Position numbers and translations under genes: made by a program. The notes under the pieces were generated by a model. That model was not told the origin of the DNA and searched no databases. It was given only the letters and a program-made list of their open reading frames with translations. Positions 7,998 to 16,059 of a stretch of DNA of 64,000 nucleotides are shown here, in pieces. The DNA lies in NCBI RefSeq assembly GCF_002949735.1, contig NZ_CP026681.1:4292501-4356500 (forward strand). The letters are read 5' to 3'. Every line of letters starts with the position of its first letter. Positions within the stretch are counted from its first letter, which is position 1. This DNA is from Nostoc sp. 'Peltigera membranacea cyanobiont' N6. Lineage in GTDB: Bacteria; Cyanobacteriota; Cyanobacteriia; Cyanobacteriales; Nostocaceae.

Positions 7998-8735
7998 ATG
8001 AGTGAAAAACCCATAGAAGACAATGGCAAGGCTTTTCTCGTTCTACTTTTGCCCATCTCGTTTTTGATTATTTTCCTGGTTGCTACCTGGAGAATTTTAC
8101 TAGCGCTAATTGTGCTGGTAATTGGCTTCAAGATTTGGCAGGAATATCAATGGCAACAGTGGACTGTGCGAGTTAACCCAATTTTTCATCAGTTGGTTCG
8201 AGAAAATCAAGGCAGACTTACGCCAATGGACTTGGCAATCAAGGGCAATTTTCCTGGAACAACGGCAAAACGCTACTTGGATGGTAAAGCCTCGGAATTT
8301 GGTGCCAGTATAGTCAACTCCGAAGAGGCGGGGCAGTCTTATTACTTTATAACTGCCAGTATTCTCGGCAATATTCTTGATAGTAGTGAACCTGTCAAAG
8401 AGCTTCCGGCTCAACCAGTTACTAAAACTGCGCGATCGCTCCTAGCACCACCACCAACAACACTTGAGGAGGAAGAAGCAGAAACTGAATCAATACCACA
8501 GCTAACTCAAACCCATGAGGAAGCTAAACGATCGCTGGAAAAACAATTAATTTTTGGCTCTCTCATTCAATCTGAACTTGCCAAACGGCTAAATGTCTAT
8601 TCCAGCACGGTTTATAAACGACGAAACGATCCAGAGTTTCCTGAATGGAGTCGCAGTAAAGACCCTGATGGTATTGCCTGGTCATACTCGGAAAAAACTA
8701 AGGAGTTTTTCCCACTGGAGGAAGAAGGATCGTAA
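7998..8735 (+). CDS. Membrane-anchored protein of unknown function
   Basis: I chose the ATG at 7998 (245 residues) because the longer TTG-started frame from 7836 adds a basic, unconserved-looking leader. Two closely spaced hydrophobic helices lie at about residues 12-45. A soluble region after WTVRVNPIFHQLV has winged-helix character (TPMDLAIKGNFPGTTAKRYL). After an acidic linker, the C-terminus (LIQSELAKRLNVYSSTVYKR) looks like a helix-turn-helix. It could be a membrane-bound DNA-binding protein, but I know no characterised relative. It is divergent from the Y-RNA array. Confidence 0.65.
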   Translation: MSEKPIEDNGKAFLVLLLPISFLIIFLVATWRILLALIVLVIGFKIWQEYQWQQWTVRVNPIFHQLVRENQGRLTPMDLAIKGNFPGTTAKRYLDGKASEFGASIVNSEEAGQSYYFITASILGNILDSSEPVKELPAQPVTKTARSLLAPPPTTLEEEEAETESIPQLTQTHEEAKRSLEKQLIFGSLIQSELAKRLNVYSSTVYKRRNDPEFPEWSRSKDPDGIAWSYSEKTKEFFPLEEEGS

Positions 8736-8756
8736 TTCAAAATTAAAAAATATTAA

Positions 8757-9887
8757 TTACTTTTGATTTTTGAATTCTAAGCCCACAGCTTCGTTGATGG
8801 AATTTAATCCGCTTTGTTCTAACTTGGAAAGTAAACCTGAAAGAATCTGGCGTACCATCAGCGGGCCTTCATAAATCCAGCCTGTATAAACCTGGATCAG
8901 GCTAGCACCAGCAGTAATTTTTTCCCAAGCATCCTCTGGGGAAAAAATTCCACCAACGCCAATAATCGGGATTTGTCCTTGGGTTTGCTGCCAAATAAAA
9001 CGAATTACCTCAGTGGAGCGATCGCGCAATGGTTCACCGCTAATTCCACCAGCTTCTTCCTTGGGTGATTTGCCAGTTTGGTCAATCACCTGAGTTTTCA
9101 GTCGATCGCGGCTGATGGTGGTATTGGTGGCGATAATTCCCGCTAGTTGGTAGGTTTTAGCCAAAGAAATAATGTCAGCGATCGCAACCCAATCCAAATC
9201 TGGCGCTATCTTGACAAAAAGTGGTTTTTGTGCAGTGTTTTCTTGTTGTAATAAATTCAAGATGGCACTGAGCATAGAGGCATCTTGGAGCGATCGCAAC
9301 CCTGGTGTATTAGGCGAAGAGACATTAACAACAAAATAATCTCCCAAATCCTTGAGTAAGCGAAAACTATCGAGATAATCTTGTGCGGCTTCTTCTAGGG
9401 GAGTTACCTTAGATTTCCCCAAATTTATCCCTATGGGTATTAAGTGAGTTGACTCCTGTTTTTCATGCGTCAAACGTGTCGCCATTGCTGCTGCACCGAG
9501 ATTATTAAAGCCCATGCGATTGAGAGCAGCTTTATCCAACGGCAAGCGAAACAAACGGGGACGCGGATTTCCTGGTTGGGCGTGAAAAGTTACAGTTCCT
9601 AGTTCTGCAAAGCCAAAACCCAAGTTAGACCAAATACCAGCAGCGACTCCATCCTTATCGAAGCCAGCCGCTAACCCTACAGGATTTGGAAAGTTTAGCC
9701 CAAACAAATTTTGTTCTAGACGGGAATCGTACAGACATAAAGATTTTTGTAAGCGTTGGTTTGCCCAACTAGTAGGGGTTTGTGATAGCCAGCTAAAACT
9801 GCGAATCGTCTGCTGGTGTAACCACTCTGGGTCTGTTTTTACCACATTGAACAAAAGCGGACTAATTGCAAATTTATAAATATCCAT
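8757..9887 (-). CDS. pyrD: Dihydroorotate dehydrogenase (quinone), class 2
   Basis: 376 residues, typical of class 2 enzymes that oxidise dihydroorotate to orotate in pyrimidine synthesis and pass electrons to membrane quinone. FMN-site and catalytic motifs are clear: NPVGLAAGFDKDG, NRMGFNN, VNVSSPNTPGLR near 187 (the serine is the class 2 base), ATNTTI, GGISGEPLRDRS and IGVGGIFSPEDA. The N-terminal helical extension that docks on the membrane is present. The neighbouring plus-strand gene ends 22 bases away, convergently. Confidence 0.97.
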   Translation of the reverse strand: MDIYKFAISPLLFNVVKTDPEWLHQQTIRSFSWLSQTPTSWANQRLQKSLCLYDSRLEQNLFGLNFPNPVGLAAGFDKDGVAAGIWSNLGFGFAELGTVTFHAQPGNPRPRLFRLPLDKAALNRMGFNNLGAAAMATRLTHEKQESTHLIPIGINLGKSKVTPLEEAAQDYLDSFRLLKDLGDYFVVNVSSPNTPGLRSLQDASMLSAILNLLQQENTAQKPLFVKIAPDLDWVAIADIISLAKTYQLAGIIATNTTISRDRLKTQVIDQTGKSPKEEAGGISGEPLRDRSTEVIRFIWQQTQGQIPIIGVGGIFSPEDAWEKITAGASLIQVYTGWIYEGPLMVRQILSGLLSKLEQSGLNSINEAVGLEFKNQK

Positions 9888-10021
9888 TAGCTTTAATAAA
9901 GAATAATTCAGAAGTCATAAGTCAGAACTCACTCTGTAATTCTATACAAGTGGGTAATGAGTATTAGTCAAAACCTTATAGCTGTTCCCATTCAGATGAG
10001 GTACAAGATTATATCGCAAGG

Positions 10022-10052
10022 TGTAGGGGCACGGCAGTGCCGTGCCCCTACA
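10022..10052. repeat. Perfect palindromic repeat
   Basis: Fifteen-base arms TGTAGGGGCACGGCA and TGCCGTGCCCCTACA flank a single G. It lies between the divergent pyrD and acetyltransferase genes. Related TGTAGGGG...CCCCTAC pairs lie at 30754-30810. Confidence 0.8.
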
Positions 10053-10100
10053 GGTGTACCTTACTAGCTTGGGAAATGCTATACCCAGAAGTAAGTTAGG

Positions 10101-10526
10101 ATGATTACAGTTCAGGTAGAACAGGAAGTAACTCAGCAGGATCGGATGACCGTCATCCAAATGATTCGCCAGTTAAATCAACATTTTTTTACCTCCTCTG
10201 AGTGGCAACCTGTAGCAGTTTTTGCACGAGATGAATCAGGTTTGATTGTTGGTGGAGTTTTGGGTGAAATCGGTTGCAATTGGCTTTATATCAGAGTCCT
10301 AGTTGTTAAAGAAGACTTACGCGGCAAAGGAATTGGAAGTAATATCCTTAAAATTGCTGAAAAAGAAGGTCAAAAGCAAAACTGTGTAGGGGTTCATCTT
10401 GAAACATTAGAGTTTCAAGCTAAGGAATTTTATGAATCTCAAGGCTACACTGTATTTGCTTTTCAAGAGAACTACCCAATTGGGCATAAAAGATATTTTA
10501 TGCAAAAGTTATTTAATCTGAGTTAA
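10101..10526 (+). CDS. GNAT-family N-acetyltransferase
   Basis: 141 residues with the acetyl-CoA pyrophosphate loop VKEDLRGKGIGSNIL (about 73-87) and the late beta-strand region EFYESQGYTVFAF typical of GNAT enzymes. It should move an acetyl group from acetyl-CoA to an amine; the substrate cannot be told. It stands alone after the palindrome, with repeat debris downstream. A later ATG is possible but the first gives a normal domain. Confidence 0.85.
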   Translation: MITVQVEQEVTQQDRMTVIQMIRQLNQHFFTSSEWQPVAVFARDESGLIVGGVLGEIGCNWLYIRVLVVKEDLRGKGIGSNILKIAEKEGQKQNCVGVHLETLEFQAKEFYESQGYTVFAFQENYPIGHKRYFMQKLFNLS

Positions 10527-10568
10527 ACATTAAGGAAGCAATTCAAGCTGATTGGTAATGATGGCTAT

Positions 10569-10660
10569 TATGTTTTGCGATCGCCTTTTCCGATCATCTG
10601 AGCGCGATGTCTACGACGGGCTACGCCTACGCTTAAGTCCGCAATATTCAACAGCGATCG
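10569..10660. repeat. Dispersed repeat, copy flanking the DUF433/DUF5615 pair
   Basis: About 92 bases beginning TATGTTTTGCGATCGCC and running through GCGATGTCTACGACGGGCTACGC to AACAGCGATCGC. It is nearly identical and in direct orientation to 11497-11589 on the other side of the toxin-antitoxin pair. Further partial similarity lies at 11733-11767. Confidence 0.8.
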
Positions 10661-10663
10661 CAA

Positions 10664-11056
10664 TCAACTTTTACCATACTCCTGTACGAAAAAAATCTGT
10701 CCAACTACTTTTATATTTTGCTTCATAACCCGCAACAAACGATTCTCTAAGGTTCGACTATCCTCATCAAAAAAATCAATTATTGCCTTGACTTTCCCAG
10801 CATAATCACGATCGTGTTTAAAAATAATCATGCCAGCATGATTTGGTACAGTGCGATGTAGATCGATAAAATCTTGGCGATTTTCCGTAATCAAAATGCG
10901 GCCTGTCGCTGTAGCATACTGCAAAACAACATCGTCAGGAATCCCTTGATTTGCTTGACCTGCTTCGTAGTAAGTTAATACATCGTGTCCCTTCGATCTG
11001 AGTAAGTTTACTATTGCGATGGGAAAATTTTCATTGGAGTAAAATTGTAATGCCAT
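10664..11056 (-). CDS. DUF5615 PIN-like toxin
   Basis: 130 residues. The N-terminus (FYSNENFPIAIVNLLRSKGHDV) and the stretch RILITENRQDFIDLH carry the acidic residues of DUF5615 proteins, a PIN-related group found as the toxin half of gene pairs with DUF433. It probably cleaves RNA when free. Its ATG overlaps the antitoxin stop codon by one base (TAATG), so translation is coupled. The pair is bracketed by direct repeats. Confidence 0.88.
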   Translation of the reverse strand: MALQFYSNENFPIAIVNLLRSKGHDVLTYYEAGQANQGIPDDVVLQYATATGRILITENRQDFIDLHRTVPNHAGMIIFKHDRDYAGKVKAIIDFFDEDSRTLENRLLRVMKQNIKVVGQIFFVQEYGKS

Positions 11057-11373
11057 TAAACTAAATCATCTTGGGCAATTTCTCGATCGATTTGTTCGGG
11101 ATTTTGTTCGTAGTAATGCCAAGCTGCACTTAAATCTTTTGCAGTCAATCCAGGATAATTTGCCAATAATTCTTCATCCGGGGCACCTTGTTGACGATAT
11201 GCTACCAAAGTCCATACGGGAATTCGTGTATTTCTAATTCGTGCTTGTCCCCCGCAAACTCCTGGTGTAATCTGAATAGGATTTTGTAACATTTGCACAT
11301 AATTCAATGCTTGGTCAACTAATTTCTCTGGTAAAGCTGCAATTACTTCGAGCAGTTGAGTCCTCTTATTCAT
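11056..11373 (-). CDS. DUF433 antitoxin
   Basis: 105 residues. The DUF433 core is clear: CGGQARIRNTRIPVWTLVAY followed by GAPDEELLANYPGLTAKDLSAAWHYY, a short winged-helix-like fold that usually binds its own promoter and the partner PIN-like protein. It is the first gene of the pair and runs straight into DUF5615. A role in toxin neutralisation is inferred from family and arrangement. Confidence 0.9.
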   Translation of the reverse strand: MNKRTQLLEVIAALPEKLVDQALNYVQMLQNPIQITPGVCGGQARIRNTRIPVWTLVAYRQQGAPDEELLANYPGLTAKDLSAAWHYYEQNPEQIDREIAQDDLV

Positions 11374-11496
11374 GACAACAAAATCTCTCTCGCTTATTTC
11401 ATTCTAAATTGAAATTTTATAGTAATTATCCTAGCGACTGTTTTGAAGCCCAATCTCAATTTCGGATAAGCGATCGCCAATACTAAAACCGATCTA

Positions 11497-11589
11497 TATG
11501 TTTTGCGATCGCCTTTTCCGATCATCTGAGCGCGATGTCTACGACGGGCTACGCTTACGCCTAAATCTGCAATATCCCAAACAGCGATC
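11497..11589. repeat. Dispersed repeat, second copy
   Basis: Direct copy of 10569-10660 with a few substitutions (CGCTTACGCCTAAATCTGC against CGCCTACGCTTAAGTCCGC). Together they frame the DUF433/DUF5615 operon. Confidence 0.8.
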
Positions 11590-11609
11590 CACTACGGTTC
11601 GGTTAAGGC

Positions 11610-11678
11610 AAGAGACGCGATAAATCGCCGTCTCTACAAAGGACTGATTATTGTAGAGACGGCGATTTATCGCGTCTT
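11610..11678. repeat. Long inverted repeat of the GACGCGAT family
   Basis: AAGAGACGCGATAAATCGCC plus GTCTCTACA (11610-11638) is mirrored by TGTAGAGACGGCGATTTATC plus GCGTCTT (11652-11678), with a 13-base loop. About 25 bases pair without a break. The core is shared with the palindromes inside mutL and at 61290. It lies in the 470-base space before the Roco gene, which is otherwise HIP1-rich repeat debris. Confidence 0.8.
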
Positions 11679-11845
11679 TGTGATCTAGGGCGGATCACCA
11701 AAAAACCTTATCCGAACAGTATTGAACAGCGATCGCCTAAATCCAGAATATTCCAAACAGCGATCGCCTTTTCCCATCATTTTTCCCTAATCAGTTAAGA
11801 TAATCTTCATCAATCTTCTTTCCTTTTACCCTTCTCCTTGGAATT

Positions 11846-14800
11846 ATGACGCAGGAAGAGTTATTGCAACTGATAGATCGCGCCGTGGCTGAGGGTTGGC
11901 GAGAGTTAGACTTGTCGGGGCAGGAGTTGACTGAGTTACCTGTGGAAATTGGTAAGTTGCAGCAGCTTGAGTCTTTGATTTTGGGAAAGAAGGTTGAAAG
12001 TTATGAACCAGTAGGAAACCGCCTTCTCGAAAAGGTTTCAGGCAACAATTTAAAAACGCTTCCTCTGGAACTATTAGGTTTGCCTAATTTGCGTAAGTTG
12101 GATATTAGTGGCAATCCTTTAGAGAGGATTCCTCATGTGGTAACGCAAATACTACATTTAGAGGAACTTATCTTAATTCGAGTAGAGCTAACTGAAATTC
12201 CAGAGGCGATCGCAAATTTAACCAATCTGACTAGGCTTGACTTCAGTAGCAACCAAATAACCGAGATTCCAGAGGCAATCGCTAATTTAATCAATCTCAC
12301 TCAGCTTGCCCTCAATCACAACCAAATAAGCGAGATTCCAGAGGCGCTCGCAAAATTAACCAATCTCACCCAGCTTCTCCTCGGTGGCAACCACATAAGC
12401 GAGATTCCAGAGGCGCTCGCAAAATTAACCAATCTCACCCAGCTTCTCCTCAGTGTCAACCAAATAACTGAGATTCCAGAGGTGATTGCAAAATTAACCA
12501 ATCTCACCCACCTTTATCTCCTTAGCAACGAAATAAGCGAGATTCCAGAGGCGATTACAAAATTAACCAATCTCACCCACCTTTCCCTCCATAACAACCA
12601 AATAACTGAGATACCAGAGGCGATTACAAAATTAACCAATCTCACCCAGCTTGTCCTCATTGACAACAAAATAACCGATATTCCAGAGGCGATCGCGAAT
12701 TTAAGCAATCTGACGCTGCTTCACCTCAGTGACAACCAAATAACCCAGATTCCAGAGGCGCTCGCTAATTTAAGCAATCTGAGGTATCTTTACCTCAGTT
12801 ACAACCAAATAACCCAGATTCCAGAGGCTATCACAAATTTAACCAATCTGACTTCGCTTTACCTCAGTAACAACCAAATAACCCAGATTCCAGAGGCGCT
12901 CGAAAGTTTACCGAAATTGGCAAAACTAGATTTACGGGGAAATCCGCTTCCTATTTCACCAGAGATTTTAGGATCTTCTGATGATGTTGGTTCAGTTGAA
13001 GACATTTTCAATTACTTGCAATTACTCCGTAGCGGTGAAGTGCGTCAACTCAACGAAGCCAAACTGTTGCTCATCGGACAAGGTAGCGTCGGCAAAACAT
13101 CTCTCATCGAGCGACTAATCCGCGATAAATATGATAAAAATCAATCCCAAACTGACGGACTTAATGTGGAAACTTGGAACGTGCAGGTCAATAGCAAAGA
13201 CATCCGCCTCAATGTTTGGGACTTTGGCGGACAGGAAATTTATCATGCCACCCATCAGTTTTTTCTGACTAAGCGCAGCCTCTATCTCCTAGTTTGTAAT
13301 TGTCGCACCAGCGAAGAAGAAAACCGCATCGAATATTGGCTGAAACTAATCGAAAGCTTCGGCGGACAGTCCCCCGTGATTATCGTTGGCAACAAAAAAG
13401 ACGAGCAACCCCTCGACATCAACCGCAAGGCATTACGCGAAAAATATCCTAACATCCAAGCCATTATCGAAACCTCCTGCCAAGACAATATCGGCATTGA
13501 TGATCTTCGCACCGCCATTTTGCAGCAAGTTGGCAAGCTCAAAGAAGTCTACGATCTTCTACCCCTGACATGGTTTGAGGTTAAACAAAAACTCGAATCC
13601 ATGACTGAAGACTTCATCACCTACAGTAGCTATATCGGCATCTGCTACAAAAACAATATTCCCGAAGAACAAAATCAAGAGCAACTCATCGATCTCCTTC
13701 ATAGACTCGGCTTAGTTCTCAACTTCCGCGATCATCCCATTCTCAAAGATACCAATGTTCTCAAACCCAACTGGGTGACAGAAGGCATTTATGCGCTCCT
13801 GAGCGATGAAAACCTCAAAACTCAAACCAAAGGCATTTTTACCCCCGCCGATCTCACCCGCATCCTCAATCCAGAACGTTATCCCATCAAGCGTCACAAC
13901 TATTTGATCGGGCTGATGAAAGAGTTTGAGCTTTGCTTTGCACTAGAATGTTACCCACCACAATTTCTGATTGCGGGACTTCTGCCTAAAGACCAACCAG
14001 ATGAAACAGAACTAGAAGGCGAAACCCTGGAATTTCAATACCATTACAAAGTTCTCCCCGAAAGCATCATTTCCCGCTTCATCGTTAACACCCACGAAAA
14101 AATCCATAACCAAATCTATTGGCGCAGTGGCGTAATGCTGCAATATCAAGAAAACAACGAAATCTACAACATCGCTCGCATCAAAGCCGATCCCGAAGAC
14201 AAAAAAATCTTCATCACCATTAGCGATCGCAAAGAAACCCGCCGCTTATTTCTCGGCATCCTCCGCGATGTCTTCCAAAAAATCCACAAAAGTCTCCCCA
14301 ATCTCGAAATCACCGAATGGGTTCCCGTCCCCAACTATCCCAACCATCCGCCTCTCGACTACCAAGAACTCCTCGGACTTGAGAGAATGCGCGTTGTTGA
14401 ATATCCAATTGGTAAACTCAACATAAACATTAATATCCGTCAACTTTTAGATGGCTACGAATCACTAGAATCACGTCAAAAAATACAAAAAGTCGATCCA
14501 GAAAGCGATCGCTTTACAATTGTCAACCAGATTTACAATAGCAATCAGCAAGGAGATTTCAAACCCATGACAGAAAACACAAGCAACTTTCAAAACTCAA
14601 ACATCGGCAACTTTGCAAACCAAGTCAAAGACAACGCCAGTCAGCAAGCCTCTAACTTCAACCAAACAAGCGGCGCAAGCGTAGCAGAACTAATGCAACT
14701 GATCGGCAACTTACGCCAAACTGCTGCTCAATTCACGCCAGAAATCCACGACGATATTATTATTGATATTGATGATGTAGAAGTAGAAATTCAAAAGCCA

Positions 14801-14965
14801 GAAAAAGAACGCAATTTACCCAAACTCAAAAAGCGTCTAGTAGCTTTACTAACTGCTGCTACTGTAGTCGCTGCCCCCATTGCAAGCATGACAGACTTTA
14901 CAAACAATGTTCTGGAAATAGGAAGCAAATTAGGCATAGAACTAAAGCTTCCCCCTGTTAAATAG
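11846..14965 (+). CDS. LRR-Roc-COR (Roco) GTPase with N/Q-rich tail
   Basis: 1039 residues. Leucine-rich repeats fill about 17-375. The Roc GTPase follows with P-loop GQGSVGKTS near 411, DFGGQE near 458 and NKKDE near 514. The COR dimerisation domain covers about 575-870. Roco proteins are dimeric GTPases, here cytosolic or membrane-linked. The tail (about 895-945) is rich in Asn, Gln, Ser and Thr (QIYNSNQQGDF, NFQNSNIGNFANQV) and the last 90 residues are helical with one hydrophobic stretch (VALLTAATVVAAPIASM). Such tails are common on cyanobacterial signalling and conflict proteins, so a defence or cell-fate role is possible but unproven. Confidence 0.93.
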   Translation: MTQEELLQLIDRAVAEGWRELDLSGQELTELPVEIGKLQQLESLILGKKVESYEPVGNRLLEKVSGNNLKTLPLELLGLPNLRKLDISGNPLERIPHVVTQILHLEELILIRVELTEIPEAIANLTNLTRLDFSSNQITEIPEAIANLINLTQLALNHNQISEIPEALAKLTNLTQLLLGGNHISEIPEALAKLTNLTQLLLSVNQITEIPEVIAKLTNLTHLYLLSNEISEIPEAITKLTNLTHLSLHNNQITEIPEAITKLTNLTQLVLIDNKITDIPEAIANLSNLTLLHLSDNQITQIPEALANLSNLRYLYLSYNQITQIPEAITNLTNLTSLYLSNNQITQIPEALESLPKLAKLDLRGNPLPISPEILGSSDDVGSVEDIFNYLQLLRSGEVRQLNEAKLLLIGQGSVGKTSLIERLIRDKYDKNQSQTDGLNVETWNVQVNSKDIRLNVWDFGGQEIYHATHQFFLTKRSLYLLVCNCRTSEEENRIEYWLKLIESFGGQSPVIIVGNKKDEQPLDINRKALREKYPNIQAIIETSCQDNIGIDDLRTAILQQVGKLKEVYDLLPLTWFEVKQKLESMTEDFITYSSYIGICYKNNIPEEQNQEQLIDLLHRLGLVLNFRDHPILKDTNVLKPNWVTEGIYALLSDENLKTQTKGIFTPADLTRILNPERYPIKRHNYLIGLMKEFELCFALECYPPQFLIAGLLPKDQPDETELEGETLEFQYHYKVLPESIISRFIVNTHEKIHNQIYWRSGVMLQYQENNEIYNIARIKADPEDKKIFITISDRKETRRLFLGILRDVFQKIHKSLPNLEITEWVPVPNYPNHPPLDYQELLGLERMRVVEYPIGKLNININIRQLLDGYESLESRQKIQKVDPESDRFTIVNQIYNSNQQGDFKPMTENTSNFQNSNIGNFANQVKDNASQQASNFNQTSGASVAELMQLIGNLRQTAAQFTPEIHDDIIIDIDDVEVEIQKPEKERNLPKLKKRLVALLTAATVVAAPIASMTDFTNNVLEIGSKLGIELKLPPVK
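12197..12955 (+). repeat. Eleven-unit 69-bp tandem repeat encoding LRRs
   Basis: The anchor ATTCCAGAGG (ATACCAGAGG once) recurs at 12197, 12266, 12335, 12404, 12473, 12542, 12611, 12680, 12749, 12818 and 12887, always exactly 69 bases (23 codons) apart. Units keep synonymous identity (CCAATCTCACC, CAACCAAATAA), pointing to recent expansion by unequal exchange or slippage. Confidence 0.92.
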
Positions 14966-15057
14966 ACTTTTCTAACTCTAGGGGCGATCGCATAGGTTGA
15001 AATGATACCCGCCTTTGACTTGATGAAAATTGAACTAGCGATCGCAAAGCAAAATAA

Positions 15058-15456
15058 TTACCAAATAATTGTTACCAACTTTGCAGCAAAAATATTTTGA
15101 TCGCAAGTTAATAAAGCTACTTGATTTCCTTGACTCTCTACAACTAAAGCTGTTGATACAATTTGGCGATCGTGCATTTCATTGATAGAGGTTAGTTCTA
15201 CACTTTTTTCAATGACATCAGAATCCAGTGGATGTATAAAAACTCGTTTATCATTCTTAACAACCTTTAACAAAGCATCAACAGAAGGAATCGAAGTTTT
15301 ACCACGACTAACGATCCATACCGACTCCGCCAAAGCGATCGCAGGCAAAATTAATTCACTAGTTGCATCGGAAAGAATAGCTTTTACAATAGGGCTTAAA
15401 CGAGAATTACCTTCTAAAAACCAGATTAGAGCATGGGTATCAAGTATATATTTCAT
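15058..15456 (-). CDS. vapC: VapC-type PIN-domain toxin
   Basis: 132 residues. It starts MKYILDTHALIWFLEG with the first PIN aspartate, has the conserved glutamate in LAESVWIV, and a later acidic cluster (EMHDRQIVSTAL, LTCDQNI). These are the metal ligands of VapC ribonucleases, which cut specific structured RNAs. It lies 16 bases after its probable antitoxin in the same direction. No residue of the active site seems missing. Confidence 0.9.
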   Translation of the reverse strand: MKYILDTHALIWFLEGNSRLSPIVKAILSDATSELILPAIALAESVWIVSRGKTSIPSVDALLKVVKNDKRVFIHPLDSDVIEKSVELTSINEMHDRQIVSTALVVESQGNQVALLTCDQNIFAAKLVTIIW

Positions 15457-15472
15457 GTTGATAGATTCATGT

Positions 15473-15700
15473 CTAACTCAGAGCCTCGTCAGCATCGCCA
15501 TGAAACTCAGCATCTTTGAAATCAGACTCAGTGGATTGCTGAGAACCTGAAAACATACCAAAAGACATAAGTTGACTATCTAAATTGACTGATTCAGAAG
15601 TTAAAAAAGTTACAAAAACTTGGCTTTCAGTAATGTTTTGTGGGACTTCAGCTAATTCGATTTTGCCGTTCCTGTATATTCCTTGAATTGTTTGTAACAT
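15473..15700 (-). CDS. Putative antitoxin of the VapC pair
   Basis: 75 residues, first gene of a two-gene unit. The N-terminus (MLQTIQGIYRNGKIELAEVP) is a short beta-hairpin shared by many small antitoxins found ahead of PIN genes in cyanobacteria, and the C-terminus is acidic. The call rests on this start motif, the size and the position directly before vapC. Confidence 0.75.
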   Translation of the reverse strand: MLQTIQGIYRNGKIELAEVPQNITESQVFVTFLTSESVNLDSQLMSFGMFSGSQQSTESDFKDAEFHGDADEALS

Positions 15701-16059
15701 AATGGGTTGCGTTGAGGAACTTGAGCGATCGCTAATAAATCATGGCACTAGAACATTTTAGCTAAAATTTAACGGACTCAAAATCTTCAGCGCGATCGCT
15801 ATGATCATGCACGCAAAACTTATGCTTATGCCATTCGCTGTCAGCTAAATGCTCATGTATGGGTCATTTTGCTAGTTTGGCTAAAATTTTTGTTTTGTAG
15901 GCTCTTTTTTGGTGAAGGTATTGTTACTGTTAAGTAGTTCTGGGTACATAACCGCCTATTAAGCTGTTCAGGTTCAACATTAAACACTTGTGGCAATATT
16001 ACTCAGGGTGCTTTTCTGGGCATCTTATATATTACAAGTTATGTTAACCAATAAATCAG
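15701..16059. other. Intergenic region
   Basis: The space between the divergent vapC pair and the GAF sensor. It holds two GCGATCGC octamers and AT-rich sequence. I see no gene, hairpin terminator or tRNA here. Confidence 0.4.
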
